Source: Acidimicrobiaceae bacterium
GTDB taxonomy: Bacteria > Actinomycetota > Acidimicrobiia > Acidimicrobiales > UBA8190
Direction of reading: 5' to 3'
Length of the DNA stretch: 64,000 nt
Assembly (NCBI GenBank): GCA_003151955.1
Contig: PLZB01000025.1
Span: 35,442-99,441, forward strand
Notes under the pieces: generated by a model
Databases searched by the model: none
Seen by the model: the letters and a program-made list of their open reading frames with translations, nothing else
What the model was told of the DNA's origin: nothing
Made by a program: the position numbers and the translations under genes
Part shown: piece by piece, positions 1-7,880 of the stretch
How positions within the stretch are numbered: position 1 is the stretch's first letter
Layout: each line of letters begins with the position of its first letter

Positions 1-2
1 GG

Positions 3-788
3 CGCCAGGACCACAACGGCTTCTCCCATCAGGATCCAGGCTTCATCGACCATGTCTTGAACAAGAAGGCCGAGATCGTCCGGGTCTACTTGCCCCCTGA
101 CGCCAACACCCTGCTGTCGGTGGCCGACCACTGCCTGCGGAGCCGGGACTACGTCAATGTCATCGTGGCCGGGAAGCAGCCGGCGCTCAACTACCTGACC
201 ATGGACGAAGCCGTCCTGCACTGCACCCGGGGCCTCGGGATCTGGGACTGGGCCAGCACCGACGACGGCGGGGAGCCCGACGTGGTCCTGGGCTGCGCCG
301 GGGACGTCCCCACGCTCGAGACCCTGGCCGCGGCGGCCCTGCTGCGGCGGCACTTCCCCGAGCTGCGGGTCCGGGTGGTCAACGTGGTCGACCTCATGCG
401 GCTCCAGCCCGAGGCCGAGCATCCCCACGGGCTCCCCGACGTCCAGTTCGACACCCTGTTCACCACCGACCGGCCCGTGATCTTCGCTTACCACGGCTAC
501 CCGTGGCTCATCCACCGCCTCACCTACCGGCGGACCAACCACGCCAACATCCACGTCCGGGGGTACAAGGAGGAGGGGACCACGACCACCCCCTTCGACA
601 TCGTGATGCTCAACGACCTCGACCGGTTCCACCTCGTCATCGACGTCATCGACCGGGTGCCGGGACTCCGGGAGCGGGCCGCCCATGTCCGTCAGGCCAT
701 GGAGGACGCCCGGGTCGGCGCCCGAGCCCACACCCGGGAGCACGGGGAGGACCCCGCCGAGATCGCCGGCTGGACCTGGCCCGGTTGA
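3..788 (+). CDS. xfp: Phosphoketolase (Xfp), 3' part, 5' end outside window
   Basis: Thiamine-diphosphate enzyme that cleaves xylulose-5-phosphate and/or fructose-6-phosphate with phosphate to acetyl phosphate. The frame is open from base 3, so only the last 261 residues of a protein that is usually about 800 residues are here. The C-terminal domain is highly conserved: [14 protein letters not shown] at the very start, [36 protein letters not shown] and [20 protein letters not shown] are all family signatures. The stop overlaps the acetate kinase start by one base (TGATG), so the two are translationally coupled and together turn sugar phosphates into acetate plus ATP. Seen: sequence and overlap. 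Known: reaction of the family. Confidence 0.96.
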   Translation, partial: RQDHNGFSHQDPGFIDHVLNKKAEIVRVYLPPDANTLLSVADHCLRSRDYVNVIVAGKQPALNYLTMDEAVLHCTRGLGIWDWASTDDGGEPDVVLGCAGDVPTLETLAAAALLRRHFPELRVRVVNVVDLMRLQPEAEHPHGLPDVQFDTLFTTDRPVIFAYHGYPWLIHRLTYRRTNHANIHVRGYKEEGTTTTPFDIVMLNDLDRFHLVIDVIDRVPGLRERAAHVRQAMEDARVGARAHTREHGEDPAEIAGWTWPG

Positions 789-1891
789 TGGGCCTCCTGA
801 CCGTCAACGTCGGCTCCTCCAGCATCAAGATCCGGCTCCTCGGAGCCGACGACGCCGTCGTGGACCGGATCGACCTTCCCGACGAGGGGGGCCGCCTCGA
901 CCGGGACCGGCTGGCCCGGGCCGTGGCCCCCCTGGCCGACCGGGTCGAGGCCGTGGGCCACCGGGTCGTCCACGGGGGCCGCCGGTTCACCACCGCCACC
1001 ATCATCGACCCGGAGGTGACCCGGGCCATGGAGGAGCTCTCGCCGCTGGCCCCGCTCCACCAGGATCGGTCCCTGGCCGCCGTGGCCGCCCTCCTCCCGG
1101 TGCTACCCGGGGTCCCGGTCGTGGCCTGCTTCGACACGGCCTTCTTCGCCGGGATGCCCGACGGGGCCGCCACCTACGCCGTGCCCGAGGACTGGCGGGC
1201 CCGGCTCGGGGTCCGCCGCTACGGTTTCCACGGCTTGAGCCACGCCTGGGCGTCCAGGCGGGCGGCCCAGCTCCTGGAACGCAAACCGGACGGGCTCCGG
1301 GTGGTGAGCTGCCACCTCGGCTCGGGGGCGTCGGCGGCCGCCGTGGTCGGGGGCCGGGCCGTGGACACCACCATGGGGTTCACCCCCCTGGAGGGCCTGG
1401 TCATGGCCACCCGGTCGGGCAGCGTCGACGCCGGCCTGGTCCCCTGGCTGGTGGAGCGGGCCGGGATGACGGTGGCGGAGGTGGCCGAGGCGCTCGAGCA
1501 GGGGTCGGGGCTGGTGGGGCTGGCCGGGACGGCGGAGATGGCCGAGGTCACCGGGGCCGCCGACCGGGGGGAACCCCGGGCCGTGCTGGCCGTCGGGGTC
1601 ACCGTCCACCGTCTCCGGGCCGCCGTGGCCTCGATGGCGGCCGCCATGGAGGGGCTCGACTGCCTGGTCTTCACCGGGGGGGTGGGGGAGGGGTCGGCCC
1701 CGATCCGGGCCCAGGTGACGGCGGGACTGGGGTTCCTGGGGGTCGGGCTCGACGAGGCCGCCAACGCCGGGGCCGAGCCGGACGTGGACGTCTCCGGACC
1801 GGGGACGGTGCGGACCCTGGTGGTGGCGGCCCGGGAGGATCTCGAGATGGCCAGGGAGGTCCGGACCGCCCTGGGGCCGACCCGGCCCTGA
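788..1891 (+). CDS. ackA: Acetate kinase
   Basis: Cytoplasmic acetate/propionate kinase, 367 residues, expected to convert acetyl phosphate made by the upstream phosphoketolase to acetate and ATP. NVGSSSIK is at residues 7-14, GHRVVHGG at 57-64 (substrate Arg 59), FDTAFF at 115-120 with the catalytic Asp 116, YGFHGLSH at 145-152, and FTGGVGEGSA near the C-terminus keeps the catalytic Glu. The start is set by the TGATG overlap with xfp; a longer frame upstream is ignored. Odd point: the usual PLHNPAN segment reads PLHQDRS (residues 89-95), and GIGEN is GVGEG, so substrate preference could differ from standard AckA. Likely expressed with xfp. Confidence 0.93.
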   Translation: MGLLTVNVGSSSIKIRLLGADDAVVDRIDLPDEGGRLDRDRLARAVAPLADRVEAVGHRVVHGGRRFTTATIIDPEVTRAMEELSPLAPLHQDRSLAAVAALLPVLPGVPVVACFDTAFFAGMPDGAATYAVPEDWRARLGVRRYGFHGLSHAWASRRAAQLLERKPDGLRVVSCHLGSGASAAAVVGGRAVDTTMGFTPLEGLVMATRSGSVDAGLVPWLVERAGMTVAEVAEALEQGSGLVGLAGTAEMAEVTGAADRGEPRAVLAVGVTVHRLRAAVASMAAAMEGLDCLVFTGGVGEGSAPIRAQVTAGLGFLGVGLDEAANAGAEPDVDVSGPGTVRTLVVAAREDLEMAREVRTALGPTRP

Positions 1892-1895
1892 AGCC

Positions 1896-1909
1896 GGGAC
1901 CTTTGGCCC
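1896..1909. promoter_or_regulatory. Candidate DevR/DosR box 1
   Basis: GGGACCTTTGGCCC matches the mycobacterial DosR core GGGACTWWAGTCCC at 11 of 14 positions. It lies 108 bp before the GTG of the PNPOx gene at 2017. A -10-like hexamer CAGGCT at 1933-1938 begins 30.5 bp from the box centre, the same spacing seen at the other boxes in this window. Role inferred, not shown. Confidence 0.55.
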
Positions 1910-2016
1910 TTCTCCTGGCCGGGGAGGCAGGTCAGGCTGTCGGGGGACGCTGTCGTTGTCGGCCGGTGCCGAACGGGCGGACGGACGGAACTCGAGCCAC
2001 AGAGGGGGACCCGATC

Positions 2017-2475
2017 GTGACCCTTGAGATCGGCCAACTGGAATCGCTGGACCAGGAGGAGTGCTACCGGCTCCTGGCCCGGACGGCGCTGGGGAGGGTC
2101 GGGGTGACGCTGGGGGCGGTCCCGGCCGTGCTCCCCGTCAATTTCAGCCTGCTCGGGGAGGACGTCATCTTCCGGACGGGGATCGACGGAGTGCTGATGG
2201 GCGCGGTCGACGGCAAGGTGGTGGCCTTCGAGGCCGACCACATCGACGTGCAGTCCCATGAGGGCTGGAGCGTGATGATGGTGGGCTGGGCCCACCGGGT
2301 CCACGACCGCGACCTCCTCGAGACGGTGACGCACCTCCCCCTCCAACCCTGGGCCCCCGGGGACCGCGACGCCGTGGTCCAGGTCATCCCCCGGTTCGTG
2401 AGCGGTCGCCGGATCACCCACCGGTTCCCGGCCGGCATCGACGCCATGGAGACGGTGGAGCGGTTTCGGCCCTGA
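2017..2475 (+). CDS. PNPOx-like flavin/F420-binding family protein
   Basis: Protein of 152 residues with a split beta-barrel pyridoxamine-5'-phosphate-oxidase-like fold, judged from LGRVGVTLGAVPAVLPVNF, a middle VVAFEADHID strand, GWSVMMVGWAHRV, and a C-terminal VIPRFVSGRRITHR. Such actinobacterial proteins bind FMN or F420 and are often of unknown substrate; related genes occur in the mycobacterial DosR regulon. The GTG at 2017 is chosen because AGAGGGGGA lies 8-16 bases upstream and because the domain starts just after it. Three further copies of this domain occur in the window (the C-terminal half of the USP fusion, and the two genes at 39190 and 39797). A DevR-like box lies upstream. Confidence 0.85.
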   Translation: MTLEIGQLESLDQEECYRLLARTALGRVGVTLGAVPAVLPVNFSLLGEDVIFRTGIDGVLMGAVDGKVVAFEADHIDVQSHEGWSVMMVGWAHRVHDRDLLETVTHLPLQPWAPGDRDAVVQVIPRFVSGRRITHRFPAGIDAMETVERFRP

Positions 2476-2482
2476 CCGGACC

Positions 2483-2500
2483 GGCCGGCTCAGGCCGGCC
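2483..2500. terminator. Possible bidirectional terminator hairpin
   Basis: Between the convergent PNPOx gene and the USP fusion, GGCCGGC and GCCGGCC form a 7-bp perfect stem around a TCAG loop. There is no T-run, as is common in high-GC actinobacteria. It overlaps the stop of the minus-strand gene. Function inferred from position. Confidence 0.4.
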
Positions 2501-3353
2501 CGGGGTCGACCAGGGACCTTCCCGTGAAGACGGGGTTGGCCAGGGCCACCCAGTTGGAGCGGTCGCCCTCGGCCCAGGGGACGAGGGGCTGGGACCGGAG
2601 ATGCTCGGACCAGCCGTCGAGGGCGTCGGTGACGTCCCGGCCCAGGCCCCGGACCTGGACCACCCAGCCCCGGTGGGTGTGGTCGTCGATGCCGTCCACC
2701 TCGAAGGCGACCGGGCCCATGGTGGCCCAGTCCAGCTTGGTCCCGGTCCCGGTCCGGAAGGCCACGGTGCGGCCGTCGATGACGAAGTTGACCAGGAAGA
2801 TCTCGGGGTGGCCGTCGTGGACCACGGCCAACCGACCGTAGCGGCGGGAGGCCAGGAGGGCCAGGCAGTCGGCCTCGCCCAGCTCGTCGAGCCGGCCCGG
2901 CTCGGAGGCCGGACCGCCGGCCGCGACGGCGGGGTCGCCGCGGGTGATGACCACGGGGCAGGGGGCATGGGCGGTCACGTACTGGCTGACCGACCCCAGG
3001 AGGAGGCCGGTGATCCGGCCGTGGCCCCGGGTTCCGAGGACGAGGAGCTCGGCCCCGGCGGCGGCCGCCACCAGGATCCGCCCCGCCGGGCCCTCGACCA
3101 CCTGCCGGTCGATGGTGACGTCGTGGAGATCCCCGAGGGCCTCGACGACCCGGTCGAGCTCGGTGGCGGCGATCTCCTGGTAGGCGGAGGGGGCGACGGC
3201 CAGACCGGCGTCGTAGGGGATGGACCAGGCGATCACGGCCCTGACGGTGGCCTGGCGGAGGGCGGCCTCCTCGACGGCGAAGATCAGGGCCCGGGCCGAG
3301 GCCGGGCTGCCGTCGATCCCGACCACGATGATGGGCTGCGCCTCGATGGTCAT
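2490..3353 (-). CDS. Universal stress protein fused to PNPOx-like domain
   Basis: A 287-residue two-domain protein. Residues about 5-145 are a UspA-type ATP-binding domain: IIVVGIDGSPASARAL at the N-terminus and GTRGHGRITGLLLGS, the G-2x-G-9x-G(S/T) nucleotide loop, near residue 115-130. Residues about 160-287 are a PNPOx-like barrel (CLALLASRRYGRLAVV, FRTGTGTKLDWA, GWVVQVRGLGRDV), homologous to the stand-alone gene at 2017. The ATG at 3353 is preceded by GAAGGAG. USPs are classical members of hypoxia/dormancy regulons; fusion to a flavin-type barrel suggests joint sensing of adenylate and redox state, which is inference. It follows the membrane protein gene at 3439 on the same strand, with a strong hairpin between them. 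Confidence 0.88.
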   Translation of the reverse strand: MTIEAQPIIVVGIDGSPASARALIFAVEEAALRQATVRAVIAWSIPYDAGLAVAPSAYQEIAATELDRVVEALGDLHDVTIDRQVVEGPAGRILVAAAAGAELLVLGTRGHGRITGLLLGSVSQYVTAHAPCPVVITRGDPAVAAGGPASEPGRLDELGEADCLALLASRRYGRLAVVHDGHPEIFLVNFVIDGRTVAFRTGTGTKLDWATMGPVAFEVDGIDDHTHRGWVVQVRGLGRDVTDALDGWSEHLRSQPLVPWAEGDRSNWVALANPVFTGRSLVDPGPA

Positions 3354-3374
3354 GCTGGCTCCTTCGGAGATGGA

Positions 3375-3406
3375 GCCTGGCCCCGGGGTCTCCCCCGGGG
3401 CCAGGC
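3375..3406. terminator. Strong 14-bp perfect hairpin
   Basis: GCCTGGCCCCGGGG and its exact complement CCCCGGGGCCAGGC flank a TCTC loop. It lies downstream of the minus-strand gene 3439-4044 and just upstream of the USP fusion start. No U-run follows, so it could be an intrinsic terminator of the actinobacterial type or an attenuator/RNA-processing site that lowers read-through into the USP gene. Confidence 0.6.
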
Positions 3407-3438
3407 ATTCGCTTCGACTGCTGATCCTGCCGGAAAGA

Positions 3439-4044
3439 TCAGACGGTGACCAGCTCCTTGGGCACCTCCGGCGTGTGGTGCAGGAGGGCGGTGTCCTTGG
3501 GAACCCGACGGGTATGCCACACACCGAAGAGGACCAGGATCAGCATCACCCCAGCCAGAGCGAAGGCGGCGATGGCGGCGAAGAGGGCGATCTGCCCCAT
3601 CTCCCAGAAGCCGTAGGCCTCGAGGAGCAGGCCACGCAACGTCGTTCCCTGGAAGGTGGTCGTCTTCTCGGCGGCCAACGTGGTGTTGGTGGGATCAGCC
3701 ATCGCAGCGGCGCTCACCTGGGAGTAGACACCCTGGTAGGGCATCTCGCTCAGGTGGACGGCGATGAAGTGGTTGGCATAGGCCTCAGCCTGGGGGCCGG
3801 TGGTGAGCGGCTGGCCCGCGTACTGGTTCAGGTACGGGGCGATCTCCTTCTGGGCGGTCGGCGTGCCGACCAGCGCCGCGTTCCCGGCCACCGGGAAGAC
3901 GATCTGCTGCTGGGCCAGTTGGTTGTGGACGTTCGTGTTGGCGAAGCTGTAGCCCCACAGCAGCAGGCCGCCGGCAACAAGGAGGACCACGGTGAGCACG
4001 GTTCCCACTGCCGTGGCCAGAAAGTCGAATGTCTTGCGTTCCAT
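3439..4044 (-). CDS. Two-helix membrane protein of unknown function
   Basis: A 201-residue protein that I do not recognise. A hydrophobic segment at about residues 10-32 (FLATAVGTVLTVVLLVAGGL) and another at about 150-178 (MGQIALFAAIAAFALAGVM) flank an extracytoplasmic region of about 110 residues that contains no cysteines. The C-terminus after the second helix (VWHTRRVPKDTALLHH) is basic and should be cytoplasmic. The ATG at 4044 has GAGGAG upstream, which is better than a TTG further out. A DevR-like box lies 73 bp upstream, with a -10-like GACGCT in this direction. It is the first gene before the USP-PNPOx fusion. Function unknown; a membrane stress protein is a reasonable guess only from context. 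Confidence 0.75.
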   Translation of the reverse strand: MERKTFDFLATAVGTVLTVVLLVAGGLLLWGYSFANTNVHNQLAQQQIVFPVAGNAALVGTPTAQKEIAPYLNQYAGQPLTTGPQAEAYANHFIAVHLSEMPYQGVYSQVSAAAMADPTNTTLAAEKTTTFQGTTLRGLLLEAYGFWEMGQIALFAAIAAFALAGVMLILVLFGVWHTRRVPKDTALLHHTPEVPKELVTV

Positions 4045-4116
4045 CTCGGGCTCCTCTCGTTTCCTTCGTGAATGAGTTCCCAAATACAGCGTCGCAGGTG
4101 GGGGCTTCGGTGGGCA

Positions 4117-4130
4117 GGGCCGAACGTCCC
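4117..4130. promoter_or_regulatory. Candidate DevR/DosR box 2
   Basis: GGGCCGAACGTCCC; its complement GGGACGTTCGGCCC is the form shared by the other boxes. On the minus strand a -10-like GACGCT (4093-4088) begins 30.5 bp from the box centre and would serve the gene at 4044. No matching -10 exists in the plus direction. Confidence 0.5.
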
Positions 4131-4148
4131 GACGTGGGCAGTGCGATC

Positions 4149-6851
4149 ATGGGCCCCATGCACCCCGAGACCGTCCTGCCCGGCGTCGACGTCCTCCTGG
4201 CCGATGGCTCGACGGCGACCGTCCGGGCCGTCCGGCCCGAGGACGGGCCGGCCGTCGAGGCCCTCCACGGCCGTCTGTCCCGGCAGAGCGTGGTGTTCCG
4301 GTTCTTCGGGATCCACCGGCTCTCGGAACGGGAGATCGGGGAGCTGGTCGGGGCGGACGGGGTCGACCGGGCCGTCATGGTGGCCGAGCGCGACGCCCAG
4401 CTGATCGGGGTGGCCCAGTACATCCGGCCGGCGGGCCAGGGTGAGGCCGAGGTGGCCTTCGAGGTCGACGACGAGTTCCAGGGCCGGGGGATCGGGACCA
4501 TCCTGCTCGAGCACCTGGCCGCCTGGGCCCGGCCCCAGGGGATCCAGCGGTTCGTGGCCGACACCCTGGCCGACAACCGGAGGATGCTCGGCGTCTTCCG
4601 GGACGCCGGGTTCGCCTGCCGCTACGAGCGGTCCTCCGAGGTGGTCCGGGTCGTCCTCGAGATCGGGCCCACGGCCGAGGCCGCCGCCGCCGCCGACGAG
4701 CGGGACCGCCGGGCCGTGGTGGCATCGATGGCCCGGCTCCTCCAGCCCGGATCCGTGGCGGTGGTGGGGGCATCCCGGCTGCCGGGCACCATCGGGCACG
4801 AGCTGCTGCTCAACCTCCTCTCGGGCGGCTTCGAGGGTCCGGTCTTCCCGGTCAACCCCTCGGCCGGCCACGTCGGGGGGGTCTACTGCTGGCCGTCGGT
4901 CGAGGCCATCCCGGGCCCCGTCGACCTGGCCGTGGTGGCCGTCCCGGCCCCGGCCGTGGCCGACGTGGTCGAGGCCTGCGGGCGCAAGGGGGTCGGGGGC
5001 CTGGTGGTGGTCTCGGCCGGGTTCGCCGAGACCGGAGCCGACGGCGCCGAGTCCCAGCGGGCCGTGGTCCATCTGGCCCACAGCCACGGCATGCGGGTGG
5101 TCGGACCGAACTGCTTCGGTGTGATCAACACCGATCCGGCCGTGGCCATGAACGCCACCTTCGCCGCCGACGCCCCCCGGCCCGGCCGGGTGGGGTTCGC
5201 CTCCCAGTCCGGCGGGCTCGGCATCGCCATCCTGGCCGAGGCCACCACCCGGGGCCTCGGCCTCTCCAGCTTCGTCTCCATGGGGAACAAGGCCGACGTC
5301 AGCGGCAACGACCTCCTGACCTGGTGGGAGCAGGACGACCGGACCGACGTGGCCCTGCTGTACCTGGAGTCCTTCGGGAACCCCCGGAAGTTCAGCCGGA
5401 TCGCCCGGCGGTTCAGTGCCACCAAGCCGGTGATCGCCGTCAAGAGCGGCCGATCGACGGGCGGGGCCAGAGCGGCGTCGTCGCACACGGCGGCCCTGTC
5501 CAGCCCCGACGAGGTCGTCGACGCCCTCTGCCGCCGGACCGGGGTGGTCCGGGTCGACAGCATCGAGGAGCTCTTCGACACGGCCGAGGTCCTGGCCAAC
5601 CAGCCCCTGACGGCGGGCCGGCGGGTGGCCATCGTCGGCAACGCCGGGGGCCCCGGGGTCCTGGCCGCCGACGCCTGCGCCAGCCACGGACTGGCCACCC
5701 CCGAGCTCTCGCCCTCCACCCAGCAGGCCCTGCGGACCTTCCTCCCGGCCGACGCCGGAGTCCGGAACCCGGTCGACATGGTGGCGTCCGCCACGCCGGA
5801 GACCTTCCGGCGGGCCATCGAGCTGATCCTGGGCACCGACGAGGTCGACGCCCTGCTCGTCATCTTCACCCCGCCGCTCGTGACCCGGGCCGACGAGGTC
5901 GCCGCCGCCGTGGTGGCTGCCGTGGACAGCGCAGAACGGGCCGGGGAGGCCAAGCCCGTGGTGGCGAGCTTCCTCGGGGCCGCTGAGGCCGCCCCCCGGC
6001 TCCACCTGGCCCGGCGCCCCATTCCGTGCTTCACCTATCCGGAAACGGCCGTCCGGGCCCTGGCCCATGCCGCCGGCTATGCCCGGTGGCGGCAGCGGCC
6101 CGACGAGGACCCGCCGGTCCTCGAGGGGATCGATCCCAACCGGGCCCGGATCACCGCCGGGGAAGCCGTCGGCGAGGGAGAGGGCTGGGTGACGGGCTCG
6201 GCCGCCCTGGCCGTCCTCGAGGCCTACGGCATCCCGACCGTCCCCTCGGTGACCGCCGCCGACGCCGACGGGGCCGCCGGCGCAGCCGGCGAGGTGGGCT
6301 ACCCGGTGGCCCTGAAGGCCCAGGGTCCGACCCTGCTCCACAAGACCGAGCGGGGCGGCGTCCACCTCCACCTGGCCGACGAGTCCGCGCTCCGGGAAGC
6401 CTTCGCCACCATGGCCGGAACCCTGGGTGACGAGCTCGAGACCGTCGTGGTCCAGCCCATGGCCGCCACCGGCGTGGAGCTCCTGGCCGGGTTCGTCCAG
6501 GACGAGAGCTTCGGACCCAGAGTCGTCGTCGGCCTGGGGGGGACGGTGGTGGAGCTGCTGGGGGATCATCAGACCCGGATGGCCCCCCTGAGCCGGCTCG
6601 ACGCCGGGGAGATGCTCGACGAGCTACGGGGGGCGCCACTGTTGGCCGGCTACCGGGGCACCCCCACGGTCGACCGGGAGGCGGTGGTCGACCTGCTGGT
6701 GCGCCTCAGCCGGCTCGCCGACGACCTCCCCGAGCTGGTCGAGGCCGACTGCAATCCGGTGATCGTCACCCCGACCGGGGCCGTGGTGGTCGACGCTCGC
6801 TTCCGGGTCGGGCCGCCGGTCCAGCGCGACGACACCCGGCACCTCCGCTGA
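4149..6851 (+). CDS. GNAT domain fused to ADP-forming acyl-CoA synthetase-like protein (Pat-type)
   Basis: About 900 residues. The N-terminal part (about 15-190) is a GNAT acetyltransferase: VAFEVDDEFQGRGIGTILLEHL is the acetyl-CoA pyrophosphate loop. It is followed by a CoA-binding Rossmann domain (SVAVVGASRLPGTIG), succinyl-CoA-ligase-like domains (FASQSGGLGIAIL, VGNAGGPGVLAADA) and a C-terminal ATP-grasp domain (YPVALKAQGPTLLHKTERGG). In bacterial protein acetyltransferases of the Pat family the synthetase part is usually inactive; here the phosphohistidine region ASSHTAALSS keeps its His, so the protein might still make or use acetyl-CoA with ADP. It sits next to acetate kinase, which fits acetate metabolism. 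Start is uncertain: ATG codons at 4149 and 4158 are both possible and neither has a clear ribosome site. Confidence 0.88.
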   Translation: MGPMHPETVLPGVDVLLADGSTATVRAVRPEDGPAVEALHGRLSRQSVVFRFFGIHRLSEREIGELVGADGVDRAVMVAERDAQLIGVAQYIRPAGQGEAEVAFEVDDEFQGRGIGTILLEHLAAWARPQGIQRFVADTLADNRRMLGVFRDAGFACRYERSSEVVRVVLEIGPTAEAAAAADERDRRAVVASMARLLQPGSVAVVGASRLPGTIGHELLLNLLSGGFEGPVFPVNPSAGHVGGVYCWPSVEAIPGPVDLAVVAVPAPAVADVVEACGRKGVGGLVVVSAGFAETGADGAESQRAVVHLAHSHGMRVVGPNCFGVINTDPAVAMNATFAADAPRPGRVGFASQSGGLGIAILAEATTRGLGLSSFVSMGNKADVSGNDLLTWWEQDDRTDVALLYLESFGNPRKFSRIARRFSATKPVIAVKSGRSTGGARAASSHTAALSSPDEVVDALCRRTGVVRVDSIEELFDTAEVLANQPLTAGRRVAIVGNAGGPGVLAADACASHGLATPELSPSTQQALRTFLPADAGVRNPVDMVASATPETFRRAIELILGTDEVDALLVIFTPPLVTRADEVAAAVVAAVDSAERAGEAKPVVASFLGAAEAAPRLHLARRPIPCFTYPETAVRALAHAAGYARWRQRPDEDPPVLEGIDPNRARITAGEAVGEGEGWVTGSAALAVLEAYGIPTVPSVTAADADGAAGAAGEVGYPVALKAQGPTLLHKTERGGVHLHLADESALREAFATMAGTLGDELETVVVQPMAATGVELLAGFVQDESFGPRVVVGLGGTVVELLGDHQTRMAPLSRLDAGEMLDELRGAPLLAGYRGTPTVDREAVVDLLVRLSRLADDLPELVEADCNPVIVTPTGAVVVDARFRVGPPVQRDDTRHLR

Positions 6852-6854
6852 GGG

Positions 6855-7877
6855 TCAGTCCGGGGGGCTCCCGGCGGGCGGGGTGACCCGCTCGGCCGCC
6901 AGCCGGCGGTAGTGGTCCTGCCAGACGAGGCGGTAGACGGGGACGAACCGGGGGATGTCGCGGAGACCGGGGATGAAGGGCACGAAGACCAGGAGGAGGC
7001 TGAAGCCCATCATGATGGCCCAGACCTCGACGTCTGCGTTGTGGGAGGTTTTCATGGGGGGGATCTGGTACCACATGGTGTAGAGCCAGAGCCAGGCCTG
7101 CCCGGGGTAGCTGCCCGTCTCGTTCATCATCCCCCACTGGCTCCCGGACAGGTTCTGGGCTTTGCCCTTGTCGGCCAGGTAGCCCGAGTCGGACAGGAAG
7201 AGCAGGGGCTTCGTGTAGTCGGTGCCGTAGAAGTTGGGGGACGAGGTCAAATCGGCGTCCAGTGCCCCACTGTCGGCCAGCGTCAGGAGGGCCGAGAGCA
7301 GGCCGGGGAGAGGGCCGTCGTCGGCCGGAGGCACGCTGAAGGCGCCGGTGCCGGTCTGGTTGCCCTTGGGCAGGGCGTCGCCGTAGTTGGTCATCCAGGT
7401 GGTCTGCTGGTCCGAGCTCGCCGCGCTCCACTGGGCCAGCACCACGCCCACGGCCGGGGTGGAGGCGGCCTGCTGACGCAGCGGGGCCAGGATGAAGTCG
7501 TTCACGGTGTCCAGGGGGATGTGGACCCCGACGATCTGTTGGGCCGAGACCGGCCCCAGCTCCTGGCCCGTCCCAGCCGTGTTGTAGGGAGGCCCGTAGC
7601 CGGCCGACCCACTGGAACCGTCCAATTCGGACAGGGCCGTGGCCAGGAAGTCACCGGGTTTGGCGTTCGACCATTGCCGGATGGTGACGGGGGCGTCGTC
7701 GGGTGACCCGAAGAACAGGGCCAGGACCATGGCCAGCATGGCCACGACCACCACGGCGACGGTCACTTCCTTGACCAGGTCGTAGCGGATGGTGGGCCCG
7801 GTCCAGTCGGCGTCCTCGGGCAGGGCGGCCGCCTCGGTCAGGGTGATGCTGCCCGGGTGGATCTCGTCGTCGTGCAT
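6855..7877 (-). CDS. Membrane partner of cytochrome b, large extracytoplasmic domain
   Basis: A 340-residue protein, three bases downstream of the cytochrome b gene. One hydrophobic helix is at about residues 36-57 (VKEVTVAVVVVAMLAMVLAL) and one or two at about 285-312 (VEVWAIMMGFSLLLVFVPF), followed by PGLRDIPRFVPVYRLVW. About 220 residues between them, rich in Ser, Gly and Asp, should lie outside the cell. No CxxCH haem motif and no Rieske CxH motif is present. I think it plays the part of a subunit IV-like C-terminal half of cytochrome b that has gained a big outer domain, because of its place and the terminal helices, but this is inference. Forms an operon with the next two upstream genes. 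Confidence 0.7.
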   Translation of the reverse strand: MHDDEIHPGSITLTEAAALPEDADWTGPTIRYDLVKEVTVAVVVVAMLAMVLALFFGSPDDAPVTIRQWSNAKPGDFLATALSELDGSSGSAGYGPPYNTAGTGQELGPVSAQQIVGVHIPLDTVNDFILAPLRQQAASTPAVGVVLAQWSAASSDQQTTWMTNYGDALPKGNQTGTGAFSVPPADDGPLPGLLSALLTLADSGALDADLTSSPNFYGTDYTKPLLFLSDSGYLADKGKAQNLSGSQWGMMNETGSYPGQAWLWLYTMWYQIPPMKTSHNADVEVWAIMMGFSLLLVFVPFIPGLRDIPRFVPVYRLVWQDHYRRLAAERVTPPAGSPPD

Positions 7878-7880
7878 CGG

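Noticed and set aside
3828-6569. Very long open frame on the strand opposite to the GNAT-synthetase gene
   Set aside because: Repetitive Gly/Pro/Arg/His-rich composition with no domain; a by-product of high GC at third codon positions. The same holds for the long opposite frames at 27475-30588, 1219-3408 and 44716-47370.
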